Assembly (NCBI GenBank): GCA_025356435.1
Contig: JANXSY010000238.1
Span: 1 to 54,510, forward strand
From: Isosphaeraceae bacterium
GTDB lineage: Bacteria; Planctomycetota; Planctomycetia; Isosphaerales; Isosphaeraceae
DNA length: 54,510 nt
Reading direction: 5' to 3'
Shown here: positions 17,745 through 25,552 of the stretch, piece after piece
Position numbering within the stretch: position 1 is the first letter of the stretch
Layout of the letters: each line of letters starts with the position of its first letter
Program-made: the position numbers and the translations under genes
Notes under the pieces: model-generated
What the model was told of the DNA's origin: nothing
The model's input: only the letters and a program-made list of their open reading frames with translations
The model's database searches: none

Positions 17745-17780
17745 CCCTCAACTCCCCGATTCGTCGCGGGAAGTCGAGGG
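17745..17780. terminator. hairpin between convergent genes
   Basis: Nine-base stem with one mismatch (CCCTCAACT at 17745-17753, AGTCGAGGG at 17772-17780). It lies between the FGE-like stop and the stop of the Lys-rich gene. No U-tract is present. Confidence 0.4.
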
Positions 17781-17804
17781 CCTTTGGTCGGCAAATCTTG
17801 TCGC

Positions 17805-17936
17805 TTACTTCTTCGGCGGCTTGGTCGCAGCCTTCGAGGCAGCGGCCTTCGCGCTCTTGGAGGCCGTATCCTTGGCGGACTTGGCGTCCTTCAACTTGTC
17901 CTTCTTGACCTTATCCTTCGGAGCCTTGTCGCCCAT
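17805..17936 (-). CDS. tiny Lys/Ala-rich basic protein (43 aa)
   Basis: A 43-codon gene beginning MGDKAPKDKVKKDK and ending KAATKPPKK, with 15 lysines. The N-terminal MGDKxPKxK form recurs in small conserved bacterial proteins, and the AKAAASKAA tail resembles linker-histone or HU-extension tails. The start at 17936 follows GAGAGGG; codon use matches the surrounding genes. It is probably a nucleic-acid-binding or other polyanion-binding peptide; function is inference. A plus-strand frame over the same bases (rich in Leu/Arg/Gly) is its shadow. The 270 bases between this gene and 18207 hold no convincing gene. Confidence 0.65.
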   Translation of the reverse strand: MGDKAPKDKVKKDKLKDAKSAKDTASKSAKAAASKAATKPPKK

Positions 17937-18206
17937 TGCGGCACCCTCTCTCGTCTGATGGTTGAACGGCCTTGAAGGGAGACACTGACGGGCAACGCCA
18001 CGGCTTCAACGCCGGTGCGTGCCGACATCGTCGAATATGCGCGCGAAGTCGGCCCGTGACAAGTCGGTAATCGCCATCAGACTCGCGAAGTCGTCAAGCC
18101 GAAGGGAAATCGACCGGTTTGGCCGGCCGCGATCGGCAAAGGCGACCGCCACGCGACCAGATCGAGAAGACCTCGTCACGCGGCGGTTTCCAGCCAACCA
18201 TCTCGA

Positions 18207-18476
18207 TCAGAACGGCTCATAGCAGGAGCGTTCCGCGGAGGTGCAGTCGTCTCGACTGACCATCTCATCGTCAGGGCCGTAGCCCTTCATGGTCTTGACG
18301 CACCAGTAAATGGTGTTGTCATAGTCGTCGTGCGAAGAGCTCGAGACTTCGCCATTGTAGACGAACATCCCCTTGTTCCGCAGGTGGCGACAGGGAATTG
18401 ACGGCGTCGACTCGACGGCCTCCGACTCGGGCGGGGTCGTCGAGATGGGCAGGTCGACCGGCTGGTCGTCGGACAT
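18207..18476 (-). CDS. small four-cysteine protein of the Mo-hydroxylase operon
   Basis: An 89-residue protein that I do not recognise by name. The first 25 residues are acidic and Pro/Ser-rich. The rest is dense in aromatic and acidic residues and carries four cysteines (C29, C59, C78, C85) in CRHLRNKGMFVY, IYWCVKTMKGYGPDD and DDCTSAERSCYE. There is no signal peptide. It starts five bases after the FAD subunit stop, with a strong GGAGGAGG site inside that gene's end, so it is the fourth gene of the operon. Metal or Fe-S binding is plausible from the cysteines but not shown. Confidence 0.75.
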   Translation of the reverse strand: MSDDQPVDLPISTTPPESEAVESTPSIPCRHLRNKGMFVYNGEVSSSSHDDYDNTIYWCVKTMKGYGPDDEMVSRDDCTSAERSCYEPF

Positions 18477-18481
18477 GGTCG

Positions 18482-19474
18482 TCAGACCTCCTCCCAGTAG
18501 CGGTTGCCGACGGCGGCGAGCAGCGCCCGCTTGACGACGGTCTTCGTGAGCGCGACCTTGTAGACGTTGCCAGAGAGCGGCTTGACCCCATTGATCGCGT
18601 TGGCGGCGACGGCTTCGGCCGTTTCGAGCGTCACGGGCTTGCCGAACATCGCCTTCTCCGCCTCCACAGCCCGATACGGGATCGGCGCGACGCCGCCGAT
18701 CACGATCGACGCCTGGCTCACGGATGCACCGTCGAACCTGAGGCTGACCGAGGCAAGCACCAGCGGCCAGTCGTGCGACTGCTTCTGGCGGGCTTCGTAG
18801 GTCGCGTTCTTGCCTTGGGGTGCCGGCAGAGTGATCTTGGTCAGAACCTCGTCTGCCCCGATCGTCAACTCCCGATCGCTGTCTCTCTTGGGGATCTGAT
18901 AGAGAGACGAAACCATGACCGTCCGCTCGCCTTTGGGACCGAGGATCGTGGCACTCGCCCCGAGTGCGATCAGCGGCACGGCAAGGCTCGACGGTGCGAC
19001 GAAGAGGGCGTCGCCGTCGGTGTGGAAGATCGAGGCGTAGCGGTTATCCCCTTCACGGAGCAGGTTCTTGCCGTCCTTGACAGACAAGAGGCCGAATCCG
19101 CTGCGATAGTACCAGCAACGGGGGCGCTGGAGGAGATTGCCGGCGATCGTCGCCATGTTCTTGATCTGCGGCGTACCGACCTCAGAAGCCGCTTGCCAGA
19201 GTGCGGGCAGTTCCTCTCGCAACGCCTTGGACGCGAGCAGGTCGGCAAGAGTGGTGCCGGCCAGGATCGTCCAGGTGGGGACGCCACCGGGGGACGTCTC
19301 CTTCTGCACGACCGATTGGGGATTGAAATCGACAACTCGCTTGGGAGTCGTCACATAGTCTTTCATCCGGCTGAGCAGGTCGGTTCCCCCGGCCAGGATC
19401 GCGCCGTCAACTCCGCCAAGTGCCTTCACGGCGATATCGGCGGATGCGGTTGAGACGTATTCAAAAGCCTTCAT
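18482..19474 (-). CDS. Mo-hydroxylase FAD-binding subunit (xanthine dehydrogenase family)
   Basis: A 330-residue FAD-binding subunit of the CoxM/YagS (PaoB) type. It holds the FAD motif AGGTDLL at residues 28-34, TLADLL, the second FAD block TIAGNLLQRPRC, and a C-terminal CO-dehydrogenase flavoprotein domain (VIGGVAPIPYRA). It carries electrons from the Mo site through Fe-S clusters to an acceptor. PaoB-type relatives have a loop of four cysteines after LLQRxRC that holds a [4Fe-4S] cluster; here C120 is the only cysteine of the whole protein. It is third in the operon, three bases after the Mo subunit. Confidence 0.9.
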   Translation of the reverse strand: MKAFEYVSTASADIAVKALGGVDGAILAGGTDLLSRMKDYVTTPKRVVDFNPQSVVQKETSPGGVPTWTILAGTTLADLLASKALREELPALWQAASEVGTPQIKNMATIAGNLLQRPRCWYYRSGFGLLSVKDGKNLLREGDNRYASIFHTDGDALFVAPSSLAVPLIALGASATILGPKGERTVMVSSLYQIPKRDSDRELTIGADEVLTKITLPAPQGKNATYEARQKQSHDWPLVLASVSLRFDGASVSQASIVIGGVAPIPYRAVEAEKAMFGKPVTLETAEAVAANAINGVKPLSGNVYKVALTKTVVKRALLAAVGNRYWEEV

Positions 19475-19477
19475 GGA

Positions 19478-21679
19478 TCAGGCCTTCCCTTCTTTGGATG
19501 CCAGCGCGTCGAGGACGTTTTTCGGGGACATCGGCCAGTGCGGGACGCGGACGCCGATCGCGTTTGACACGGCGTTGCCGATCGCGGCGGCGGTCGAGAC
19601 CGTCGGCGGCTCGCCGACGCCGATCACGCCTCGGGCCTTCATCGCCGGGGTTTCATAGGCCCTGACGACGATCTCGGGAATGTCCGAAGCGCCGGCGAGC
19701 TTGTAGAGTTCCATGTCGGGGTTGAGCATGATGCCCACGGTCGGGTCCATCACGCGTTCCTCGAACAGGCCGTAATTCAGGCCGCCGATCACGCCGCCAT
19801 AGACCTGGGTCTCCCAGGTCATCTTGTCGATAATCAGGCCGGTATCCTGGATCGCCACGATCTTCTTGACCCGGACAACGCCGGTCTCGATGTCGACCGA
19901 CACCTCGGCGAACTGGCAACCGCCGACGCCGCCGTGCTGAGACGCGAGGCCGGGCGACGATTTGCCGGTCACCTGGATCGACTGCTGACCGAGCTTGCGG
20001 CAGGCGTCTTTCCACGGCAGCTTCGGCTCGCCCTTGACGCACACCTGGCCGTCAGCCAGCGTGAGGTCTTCGGGTTTGGCGTTGAGGCCGGGGGCGACCT
20101 TGACGAAGAGTTCGTCGCGGGCCAGGATCGCGGCGTTGAACGCCGGGGGACTCATCGCTGGGGTCGTCGTCGAGCCGCCCGAGGGCTGGCCCGGCGGGAA
20201 GGTGCTGTTGCCAATGTTCGAGGTGATGTCAGTCACGTTCAGGCCGAGAACTTCGGCGGCGATGATCGCGAAGATCGTCCGCGCCCCGGTGCCGATGTCC
20301 TGAGTTGCCGACTTCATCTCGACCGAGCCGTCAGGGTTAATCGTGCAGGCGACTTGATTCGTCGCCGGGCCGCCGCCTCCCCACTGGTGCAGCGCCATGC
20401 CGAGGCCGCGACGAATCGGGCCGTCACCGTTCTTGCCGCGCGGCTTCCACTTGGCCTTCCAGCCGATCAGGTCGGCCCCCATCGCAACCTCGTCGAGATA
20501 CATGGGGGTCCGGTCGACCGTCGGCTTCGAGAAGCCGTCCTCGACCATGTCACGCTCTTTGAGGTTCTTGAGCCGGAATTCGAGCGGGTCGATCCCCAGC
20601 TTATCGGCCAGGTCGTCCATCGCCGCTTCCATGACGATGCAACCCTGGGGATGGCCCGGGGCACGCATGGCACGGGCGTTGCCGCCATTGACGAAGATGT
20701 CGGTATGCGTCCGCGACGAGTTCGGCACCGCGTAGACGTAAGGCAGGGGGAAGTTCGACCCTGAACCCGCGCCGCCGGTCCCGCTCGTCTCGGCGATCAG
20801 GCTGACGAGCTTGCCGTCTTTGCTCGCGCCGAGCTTGACGTGGGCGATCGCGCTTGGTCGGTTGCCGGCCCCGAGATGCTCATGGGCGCGGTCGAGGAAC
20901 ATCTTGACCGGCCTGCCGCCTGCCTTCTTCGAGAGGTGCGCGGCGGTGATACCCCAGATATCGGCCCCGAATTTTGAGCCGAAGCCGCCGCCCATCACCT
21001 CGGTATGGACCGTGACGTTGGTCGTCGGGATGCCGAACGCGCCGGCGAGGTCTCCCGCCGTGACGCCGACAGCCTGCGTGCTGGCCCAGGCCTCGATCTT
21101 GTCTTCGCCGACGAATCGGACAGTCAGACCGTGCGGTTCAAGGCAGACGTGGGTAATGACCGGGGCCATGTAGTTGGCCTCGATCGAGACCACACCGGGC
21201 GCGCCAAGAGCCTTCTCGGGGTCTCCGTTGGTCTGCGAGCGAGCCTTCTTCTGGTTATTGACGATGCCCGTGCCCTTGAACACCGACGCGGCACCGGGCG
21301 CGACGGCCTGCGCTTCGGTGACAACGTGGGGCAAGACCTCGTACTCGACCTTGATCGCAAGAACAGCGTCCCACGCCTGTTCCTCCGTCTCAGCGGCAAC
21401 GGCCGCGATGTCGTCGCCCTGGAACCGGAGCGTGCTGCCCGGCTTGATCGCGCCGACGATCATCACGGCCTTCACACCGGGCATCCTCTCCGCCGGGGCG
21501 AGGTCGATCGACTTGATCTTGGCGTGGGCGTGGGGGCTATAGAGCATCGCCCCGAAGAGCATCCCCTCAGGGTGCATGTCGGAGGGATATTTGGCCTTGC
21601 CGGTCGCCTTGACGAGGCCGTCGAGGCGGGTGATTCGCGTGCCAATCAGTCTGGGATTCTCGGGCCATACGCTCGGCAT
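19478..21679 (-). CDS. Mo-hydroxylase molybdopterin-binding large subunit
   Basis: A 733-residue xanthine-dehydrogenase-family large subunit that hydroxylates an aldehyde or N-heterocycle using water at a Mo-MCD or MPT cofactor. The N-terminal hammerhead domain begins PRLIGTRITRLDGLVKATGK; then come GGGFGSKFGADIWG, RAPGHPQG, the QWGGGGPATNQ block and the C-terminal GVGEPPTVSTAAA containing the catalytic Glu at about residue 690. Length is normal for YagR/CoxL-like proteins. It has no signal of its own; export would be by piggyback on the small subunit. The start at 21679 has GGGAG nine bases upstream. The substrate cannot be assigned. Confidence 0.93.
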   Translation of the reverse strand: MPSVWPENPRLIGTRITRLDGLVKATGKAKYPSDMHPEGMLFGAMLYSPHAHAKIKSIDLAPAERMPGVKAVMIVGAIKPGSTLRFQGDDIAAVAAETEEQAWDAVLAIKVEYEVLPHVVTEAQAVAPGAASVFKGTGIVNNQKKARSQTNGDPEKALGAPGVVSIEANYMAPVITHVCLEPHGLTVRFVGEDKIEAWASTQAVGVTAGDLAGAFGIPTTNVTVHTEVMGGGFGSKFGADIWGITAAHLSKKAGGRPVKMFLDRAHEHLGAGNRPSAIAHVKLGASKDGKLVSLIAETSGTGGAGSGSNFPLPYVYAVPNSSRTHTDIFVNGGNARAMRAPGHPQGCIVMEAAMDDLADKLGIDPLEFRLKNLKERDMVEDGFSKPTVDRTPMYLDEVAMGADLIGWKAKWKPRGKNGDGPIRRGLGMALHQWGGGGPATNQVACTINPDGSVEMKSATQDIGTGARTIFAIIAAEVLGLNVTDITSNIGNSTFPPGQPSGGSTTTPAMSPPAFNAAILARDELFVKVAPGLNAKPEDLTLADGQVCVKGEPKLPWKDACRKLGQQSIQVTGKSSPGLASQHGGVGGCQFAEVSVDIETGVVRVKKIVAIQDTGLIIDKMTWETQVYGGVIGGLNYGLFEERVMDPTVGIMLNPDMELYKLAGASDIPEIVVRAYETPAMKARGVIGVGEPPTVSTAAAIGNAVSNAIGVRVPHWPMSPKNVLDALASKEGKA

Positions 21680-21682
21680 GGG

Positions 21683-22306
21683 TCAGGCTCCCTTCATCGT
21701 TTTGGCCGCGGCCAGGGCCGCCTGGAGCACGCCGACATAGGTACCGCATCGGCAGATATTGCCATCGACGCCCTTGCGGACTTCGTCGATCGTCGGGTTC
21801 GGATTGTGGTCGAGCATCACCTTGCATGCGGTGACGAAGCCGGGGGTGCAATAGCCGCACATCAGGCCGTCGTTCTGGACGAAGGCATGCGGCACGCTGT
21901 TCACGCCGGAGTCGAAGCTCTCGACCGTCTCGACCTTCTTGCCGCCGCACGAGATCGCCAGCGTCGTGCAGGAATAGACCAGATCGCCGTCGAGGATCAC
22001 GGTGCAAGCGCCGCAGCTCGCACGGTCGCAGACCCGCTTGGGGCCAGTGACGTCAAGCCGGTTGCGGAGAGTATCGAGCAAGGTACAACGCGGCTCGATC
22101 TCGCAGGTGCGGTCGACGCCGTTGACCTTCAGTTTGAGCGTGGTCGTGTCTGAGACGATCTTGAATTCCGGCTCGGCAGCCTTCGCTTCGTCGAGTGATG
22201 CGATAGCCGGCCCGGTGATCACGGCGGTCGCCGCCGCGAAACCCGAGCCCCTCAAGAAGTCGCGACGACTCGCGCCCTGCTTGGTTTTCTGTTCCAGGTC
22301 TGCCAT
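21683..22306 (-). CDS. Mo-hydroxylase [2Fe-2S] subunit with Tat signal
   Basis: A 207-residue small subunit with two [2Fe-2S] clusters. The N-terminus has a twin-arginine signal (SRRDFLRGSGFAAATAV), so the assembled enzyme should be periplasmic. The plant-ferredoxin-like cluster is CDRASCGACTV with its fourth Cys in YSCTTLA; the helical cluster is CGYC plus CRCGTY. The start at 22306 has GGGAGG seven bases upstream; the frame is open further to 22387, but without a site. It leads the operon: 2Fe-2S, Mo, FAD, four-Cys protein, with 3, 3 and 5 bases between genes. Confidence 0.93.
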   Translation of the reverse strand: MADLEQKTKQGASRRDFLRGSGFAAATAVITGPAIASLDEAKAAEPEFKIVSDTTTLKLKVNGVDRTCEIEPRCTLLDTLRNRLDVTGPKRVCDRASCGACTVILDGDLVYSCTTLAISCGGKKVETVESFDSGVNSVPHAFVQNDGLMCGYCTPGFVTACKVMLDHNPNPTIDEVRKGVDGNICRCGTYVGVLQAALAAAKTMKGA

Positions 22307-22533
22307 CAGGGGTCCTCCCGAATTGCCACTCTGCGGACGCAAAATTCGGCCCGAACGGATCTGGCGGATCGACCTGCCGGCCGGCAACCAGTGAATTTCG
22401 CACGCGGCTCAAGGTTTCGCAAGCCCTCACAAGCAACAGACGCCAAAAACACAGTGAATCACGCTCGGGGCTCCACCCGTAATCGTGCCGGAAGAATTCT
22501 CTTCGGATATCGGCATGAGGGATGCACGCTGAG

Positions 22534-22542
22534 TGCTAAGAT
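22534..22542 (+). promoter_or_regulatory. candidate extended -10 element
   Basis: TGCTAAGAT fits an extended -10 about 48 bases before the start of the Gly-rich protein gene. No -35 is evident. The rest of the 283-base gap 22307-22589 shows no gene. Confidence 0.3.
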
Positions 22543-22589
22543 CGGGGCCGCGTTTCGCCGCTCCCCACTCAGCGATTGAGGTGACACTT

Positions 22590-24473
22590 ATGAGACGACG
22601 CACAACTATCGCCCTGGCCGCATCGCTCACATTGTTCTCGCTCAGCTCTGCAACGCTCGCTTTCCCGGGTGGCCGGGGCGGTGGCGGGGGGCACGTCGGT
22701 GGCGGAGGTGGCGGAGGTGGCGGAGGTGGCGGAGGTGGAGGCGGTGGAGGCGGTGGAGGCGGTGGCGCAAGGATGGGCGGAGGCGGTGGCGGAGGTGGCG
22801 GCGGAGGCTACCGCGCTCCCGCGATGGGTGGAGGTGGTGGCGGAGGCTACCGCGCTCCCGCACAGGCCTATCGACCTCCTGCCAACGTTGGGGGCTATCA
22901 TCCCGCGACCGGGCTCGCGGGCGGCGGATATCGTCCCCCGATGAATGCTTCGCCGATCAACCGGCCCGCGTTCAATCCGGCAACCGTCAATCGGACGAAC
23001 GTCACCAACGTCAACCGATATACGACCAACAACGTGGTTAATAACACCGGTTACAACCGCGCCGCTTATCCGTATCGCTCGAACTTCGTCAACGGTACCT
23101 GGCCGGGCCATTATGGCGGCTGGAACCGTAACGGTTACGGCGGACAGGGCTTTGGCGGCCTCGGATATGGCGGTTACGGCGGGAATGGATACGGCGGATA
23201 TGGCGGTTACGGCGGAAATGGATACGGCGGATATGGCGGTTACGGCGGCGGTGGGCTGGGGCTGCTGACGGGTCTCGGACTGGGCAGCCTTGGCGGTCTT
23301 GGCCTCGCGGGCCTCGGCGGCGGCGGCTGGGGCTATGGCGGCTACGGCAATGGTTACGGTGGGTACGGTAACGGCTATGGCGGATACGGCAATAACTACG
23401 GCGGATACGGTGGCGGCTACGGCAACGGGCTCGGGCTGAGCAGTTACACCGGCTGGGGATTTAACCCGTATTCCTATGGCTGGGGCTACTCGAACTACAC
23501 CAACCCGTTCTACGGAGCAGGCGGATTGGGTCTCGTGAATCAAGGCCTGCCGATCACGACGACGGCCTACAACTACAGCCTGCCGATCGACGTCGCGGCC
23601 ACCCCTCCCGCAGAGACGATTCTCGCGCCCGCGATGGACGACTTCGAAAACGCCCGGGCCGCGTTCAAGGCCAACGACTATTCCCAGGCCCTCACATTGA
23701 TCGACCAGACGATCAAGGTCACGCCGAACGACGCCAATGCCCACGAGTTCCGGGGCATCACCCTCTTCGCCCTCGGTCAGTATAAGGACGCATCGACGGC
23801 TCTCTATCCCGTCCTCTCGGCTAGCCCCGGTTGGGATTGGACGACGCTGATCGGCATCTATCCCGATGTCGACACCTATACCAATCAGCTCCGAGCGCTC
23901 GAGGCCTTCCGCAACCAGAACCCCAGCGACCCGTCCGCGCGGTTCGTCCTTGCCTATCTCTACACGGGCCAGGGTTCGGCCGAGGCCGCCGGCCGCGAAT
24001 ATGGCGAACTCGCCAAGCTCCTGCCGAACGACCAGCTCGTCAAGCGGATGGCCCGGGTCATCACTGAGGAGCCGACGAACGCGAATGCCGCATCGAACGC
24101 CCCTGCGACCCCGGTCAACCCGAACACCCCGCTCGACACCCCTCCCGCCGACCCGACCCCGGCCGCCACGTCCGCGCCAGCATCCACCGTCCCGCCGGCC
24201 CAGATCGACGGGACGTGGAAAGCAAGCCCGAACACCGACACGGCGATCACGCTGACCCATAACCCTGACGGCACGTTCGTCTGGGACGTGGTCAACAAGG
24301 GCCAGTCGAAGCCGATCAAGGGGAAGTCGATCTACAAGAACGACATCCTCGCCCTCGCCCAGACCGACGGGCCTCCACTGGCGGGGAAGATCACATGGTC
24401 GGGGACGGATAAATTCAACTTCAGGCTCGTCGGCAACGGTCCCGAAGATCCCGGCCTGAACTTCACCAAGTGA
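22590..24473 (+). CDS. exported Gly-rich protein with TPR-like region
   Basis: A 627-residue protein. A signal peptide ends near SSATLAF. Residues ~28-330 are low-complexity: a poly-Gly tract, then Asn/Pro-rich (NRTNVTNVNRYTTNN), then tandem GYGGYGGNGYGG-type repeats. Residues ~365-510 form TPR-like helices (ARAAFKANDYSQALTLIDQ, DANAHEFRGITLFALGQYKD, RFVLAYLYTGQGSAEAA). A Pro/Thr/Ala linker follows, then a C-terminal ~80-residue beta domain (DGTWKASPN, GTFVWDVVNKG). This is a planctomycete-type surface or periplasmic protein of unknown role. The start at 22590 follows GAGGTG. It ends before a strong hairpin at 24507-24537. Confidence 0.85.
   Translation: MRRRTTIALAASLTLFSLSSATLAFPGGRGGGGGHVGGGGGGGGGGGGGGGGGGGGGGGARMGGGGGGGGGGGYRAPAMGGGGGGGYRAPAQAYRPPANVGGYHPATGLAGGGYRPPMNASPINRPAFNPATVNRTNVTNVNRYTTNNVVNNTGYNRAAYPYRSNFVNGTWPGHYGGWNRNGYGGQGFGGLGYGGYGGNGYGGYGGYGGNGYGGYGGYGGGGLGLLTGLGLGSLGGLGLAGLGGGGWGYGGYGNGYGGYGNGYGGYGNNYGGYGGGYGNGLGLSSYTGWGFNPYSYGWGYSNYTNPFYGAGGLGLVNQGLPITTTAYNYSLPIDVAATPPAETILAPAMDDFENARAAFKANDYSQALTLIDQTIKVTPNDANAHEFRGITLFALGQYKDASTALYPVLSASPGWDWTTLIGIYPDVDTYTNQLRALEAFRNQNPSDPSARFVLAYLYTGQGSAEAAGREYGELAKLLPNDQLVKRMARVITEEPTNANAASNAPATPVNPNTPLDTPPADPTPAATSAPASTVPPAQIDGTWKASPNTDTAITLTHNPDGTFVWDVVNKGQSKPIKGKSIYKNDILALAQTDGPPLAGKITWSGTDKFNFRLVGNGPEDPGLNFTK
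22690..22812 (+). repeat. GGCGGAGGT-type simple repeat (poly-Gly tract)
   Basis: Near-tandem 9-base units (ggcggaggt and variants) encode the poly-Gly part of the exported protein. Such tracts vary in copy number by slippage. Confidence 0.75.
23164..23249 (+). repeat. 33-bp tandem repeat, about 2.6 copies
   Basis: Units begin at 23164, 23197 and 23230 (gatatggcggttacggcgg...), nearly identical, each encoding an 11-residue YGGYGGNGYGG module. A looser relative continues at about 23330-23425 with Asn-Gly-Tyr-Gly-Gly units. Confidence 0.8.
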
Positions 24474-24506
24474 CGGCCCGAATCTTGCGAAATCCGGCGT
24501 CAAGTC

Positions 24507-24537
24507 CCTCGGCCCGACCACCTGCGTCGGGCCGAGG
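24507..24537 (+). terminator. 12-bp perfect hairpin after the Gly-rich protein gene
   Basis: CCTCGGCCCGAC at 24507-24518 pairs fully with 24526-24537, with a seven-base loop, 33 bases past the stop at 24473. It is followed by TCTTCGACTTTC, a weakly T-rich tail. Confidence 0.6.
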
Positions 24538-24584
24538 TCTTCGACTTTCAGGGCACTGACGATTCAACAGTAAGGAACATCCTC

Positions 24585-25514
24585 ATGACTAAGCCAAGAT
24601 CCGCGCTCCTCGCGCTTGCGGTCCTCACCTCGCCTTGCTTCGCGCAAGAGGCCCCGAAGCCCGCGGCCTTATCGCCCGCCGAGCAGGCCACTTCCAAAGA
24701 GTTGCTCGGCCTGGTCGGAGAGTTCGTCAAGGCGTTCGATGCCGGCGACGCTGCAACCATCGCCGCGACGTTCACCAAAGATGCCCAGGTCTCTGACGAC
24801 CGAGGCTCAACCCACGGCCGAGACGCGATCCAGGCCCGGTTCGCCCGCTATTTCGCGACGAACCCGAAGTCAAAGATCGAGATCAAAGTCGACTCGCTCC
24901 GCGTCCTCAGCCCTGACGTGATCGTCGAGAACGGTCACTCGATCATCAAGACGGCTGAGGGTCATGCGCTGCCGGAGACGACGAAATACAGCGTCGTCTA
25001 CGTCCGCCAGGACGGCAAATGGCTCCAGTCGAGCCTGCGAGATGAGCCCGCCGACGAACTTACGATCCCCGACCGTCTCAAAGCCCTCGAATGGCTGGTC
25101 GGAGACTGGGTGACCGAGAGCGCGAACGCCGTCGTCGCGACCTCAGTCAAGTGGTCTGACGACCGCCATTATCTGCTCCGTGACTTCACCATCACCGTCG
25201 AGGGCGAGCCCGCCATCAAAGGTACCCAGCGCATCGGCTGGGACGCCTCACGCAAGCAGATTCGCTCCTGGCTCTTCGACTCACGGGGAGGCTTCGGCGA
25301 GGGCTACTGGACCCGCACCGGGGAGCAATGGATGATCAAGGCGCACGGAGTTGGCAACGACGGCTCGACCGCATCCGCCACCCAACTCCTCAGTCGCATG
25401 GGTCGAGACCATATCCGCTGGTCGTCTTTCGACCGGACCCAGGGCAGCGAGTCAGCCCCTGACCTCGAAGAGATCACCCTCGTCCGCAAGCCGCCGGCAC
25501 CCGGCTCGAAGTGA
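24585..25514 (+). CDS. exported SnoaL-like (SgcJ/EcaC family) protein
   Basis: A 309-residue protein with a signal peptide (MTKPRSALLALAVLTSPCFAQ). Residues ~45-160 form an NTF2-like SnoaL/DUF4440 domain (FVKAFDAGDAATIAATFTKD, GRDAIQARFARYF, YSVVYVRQDGKWLQSSLRDEP). A second region (~170-305) has the WLVGDWVTES and GTQRIGWDASRKQIRSWLFDS pattern of an extra beta-barrel-like module common in planctomycetes. NTF2-like domains bind small ligands or act as isomerases; no function can be given. The start at 24585 has AAGGAA upstream. Confidence 0.85.
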   Translation: MTKPRSALLALAVLTSPCFAQEAPKPAALSPAEQATSKELLGLVGEFVKAFDAGDAATIAATFTKDAQVSDDRGSTHGRDAIQARFARYFATNPKSKIEIKVDSLRVLSPDVIVENGHSIIKTAEGHALPETTKYSVVYVRQDGKWLQSSLRDEPADELTIPDRLKALEWLVGDWVTESANAVVATSVKWSDDRHYLLRDFTITVEGEPAIKGTQRIGWDASRKQIRSWLFDSRGGFGEGYWTRTGEQWMIKAHGVGNDGSTASATQLLSRMGRDHIRWSSFDRTQGSESAPDLEEITLVRKPPAPGSK

Positions 25515-25528
25515 TCCGAACCGGGGGG

Positions 25529-25550
25529 AGGGTGTCCTCCAGGGCACCCT
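25529..25550. terminator. hairpin between convergent genes
   Basis: AGGGTGTCC at 25529-25537 pairs with GGGCACCCT at 25542-25550 (one G-U pair, four-base loop). It lies between the SnoaL-like stop (25514) and the rhodanese stop (25553). Confidence 0.5.
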
Positions 25551-25552
25551 TC

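Noticed and set aside
17784..17975. Plus-strand Leu/Arg-rich frame.
   Set aside because: It is the complement of the Lys-rich gene at 17805-17936.
18006..18197. 63-codon minus-strand frame (TTG start) in the gap between the Lys-rich gene and the Mo-hydroxylase operon.
   Set aside because: No ribosome binding site or known motif; it could be a decayed gene but the evidence is too thin.
22569..24521. 650-codon open frame on the minus strand.
   Set aside because: It mirrors the Gly-rich gene; its composition (Arg/Val/Ala runs) comes from the repeats of the real gene, which has a signal peptide and ribosome binding site.
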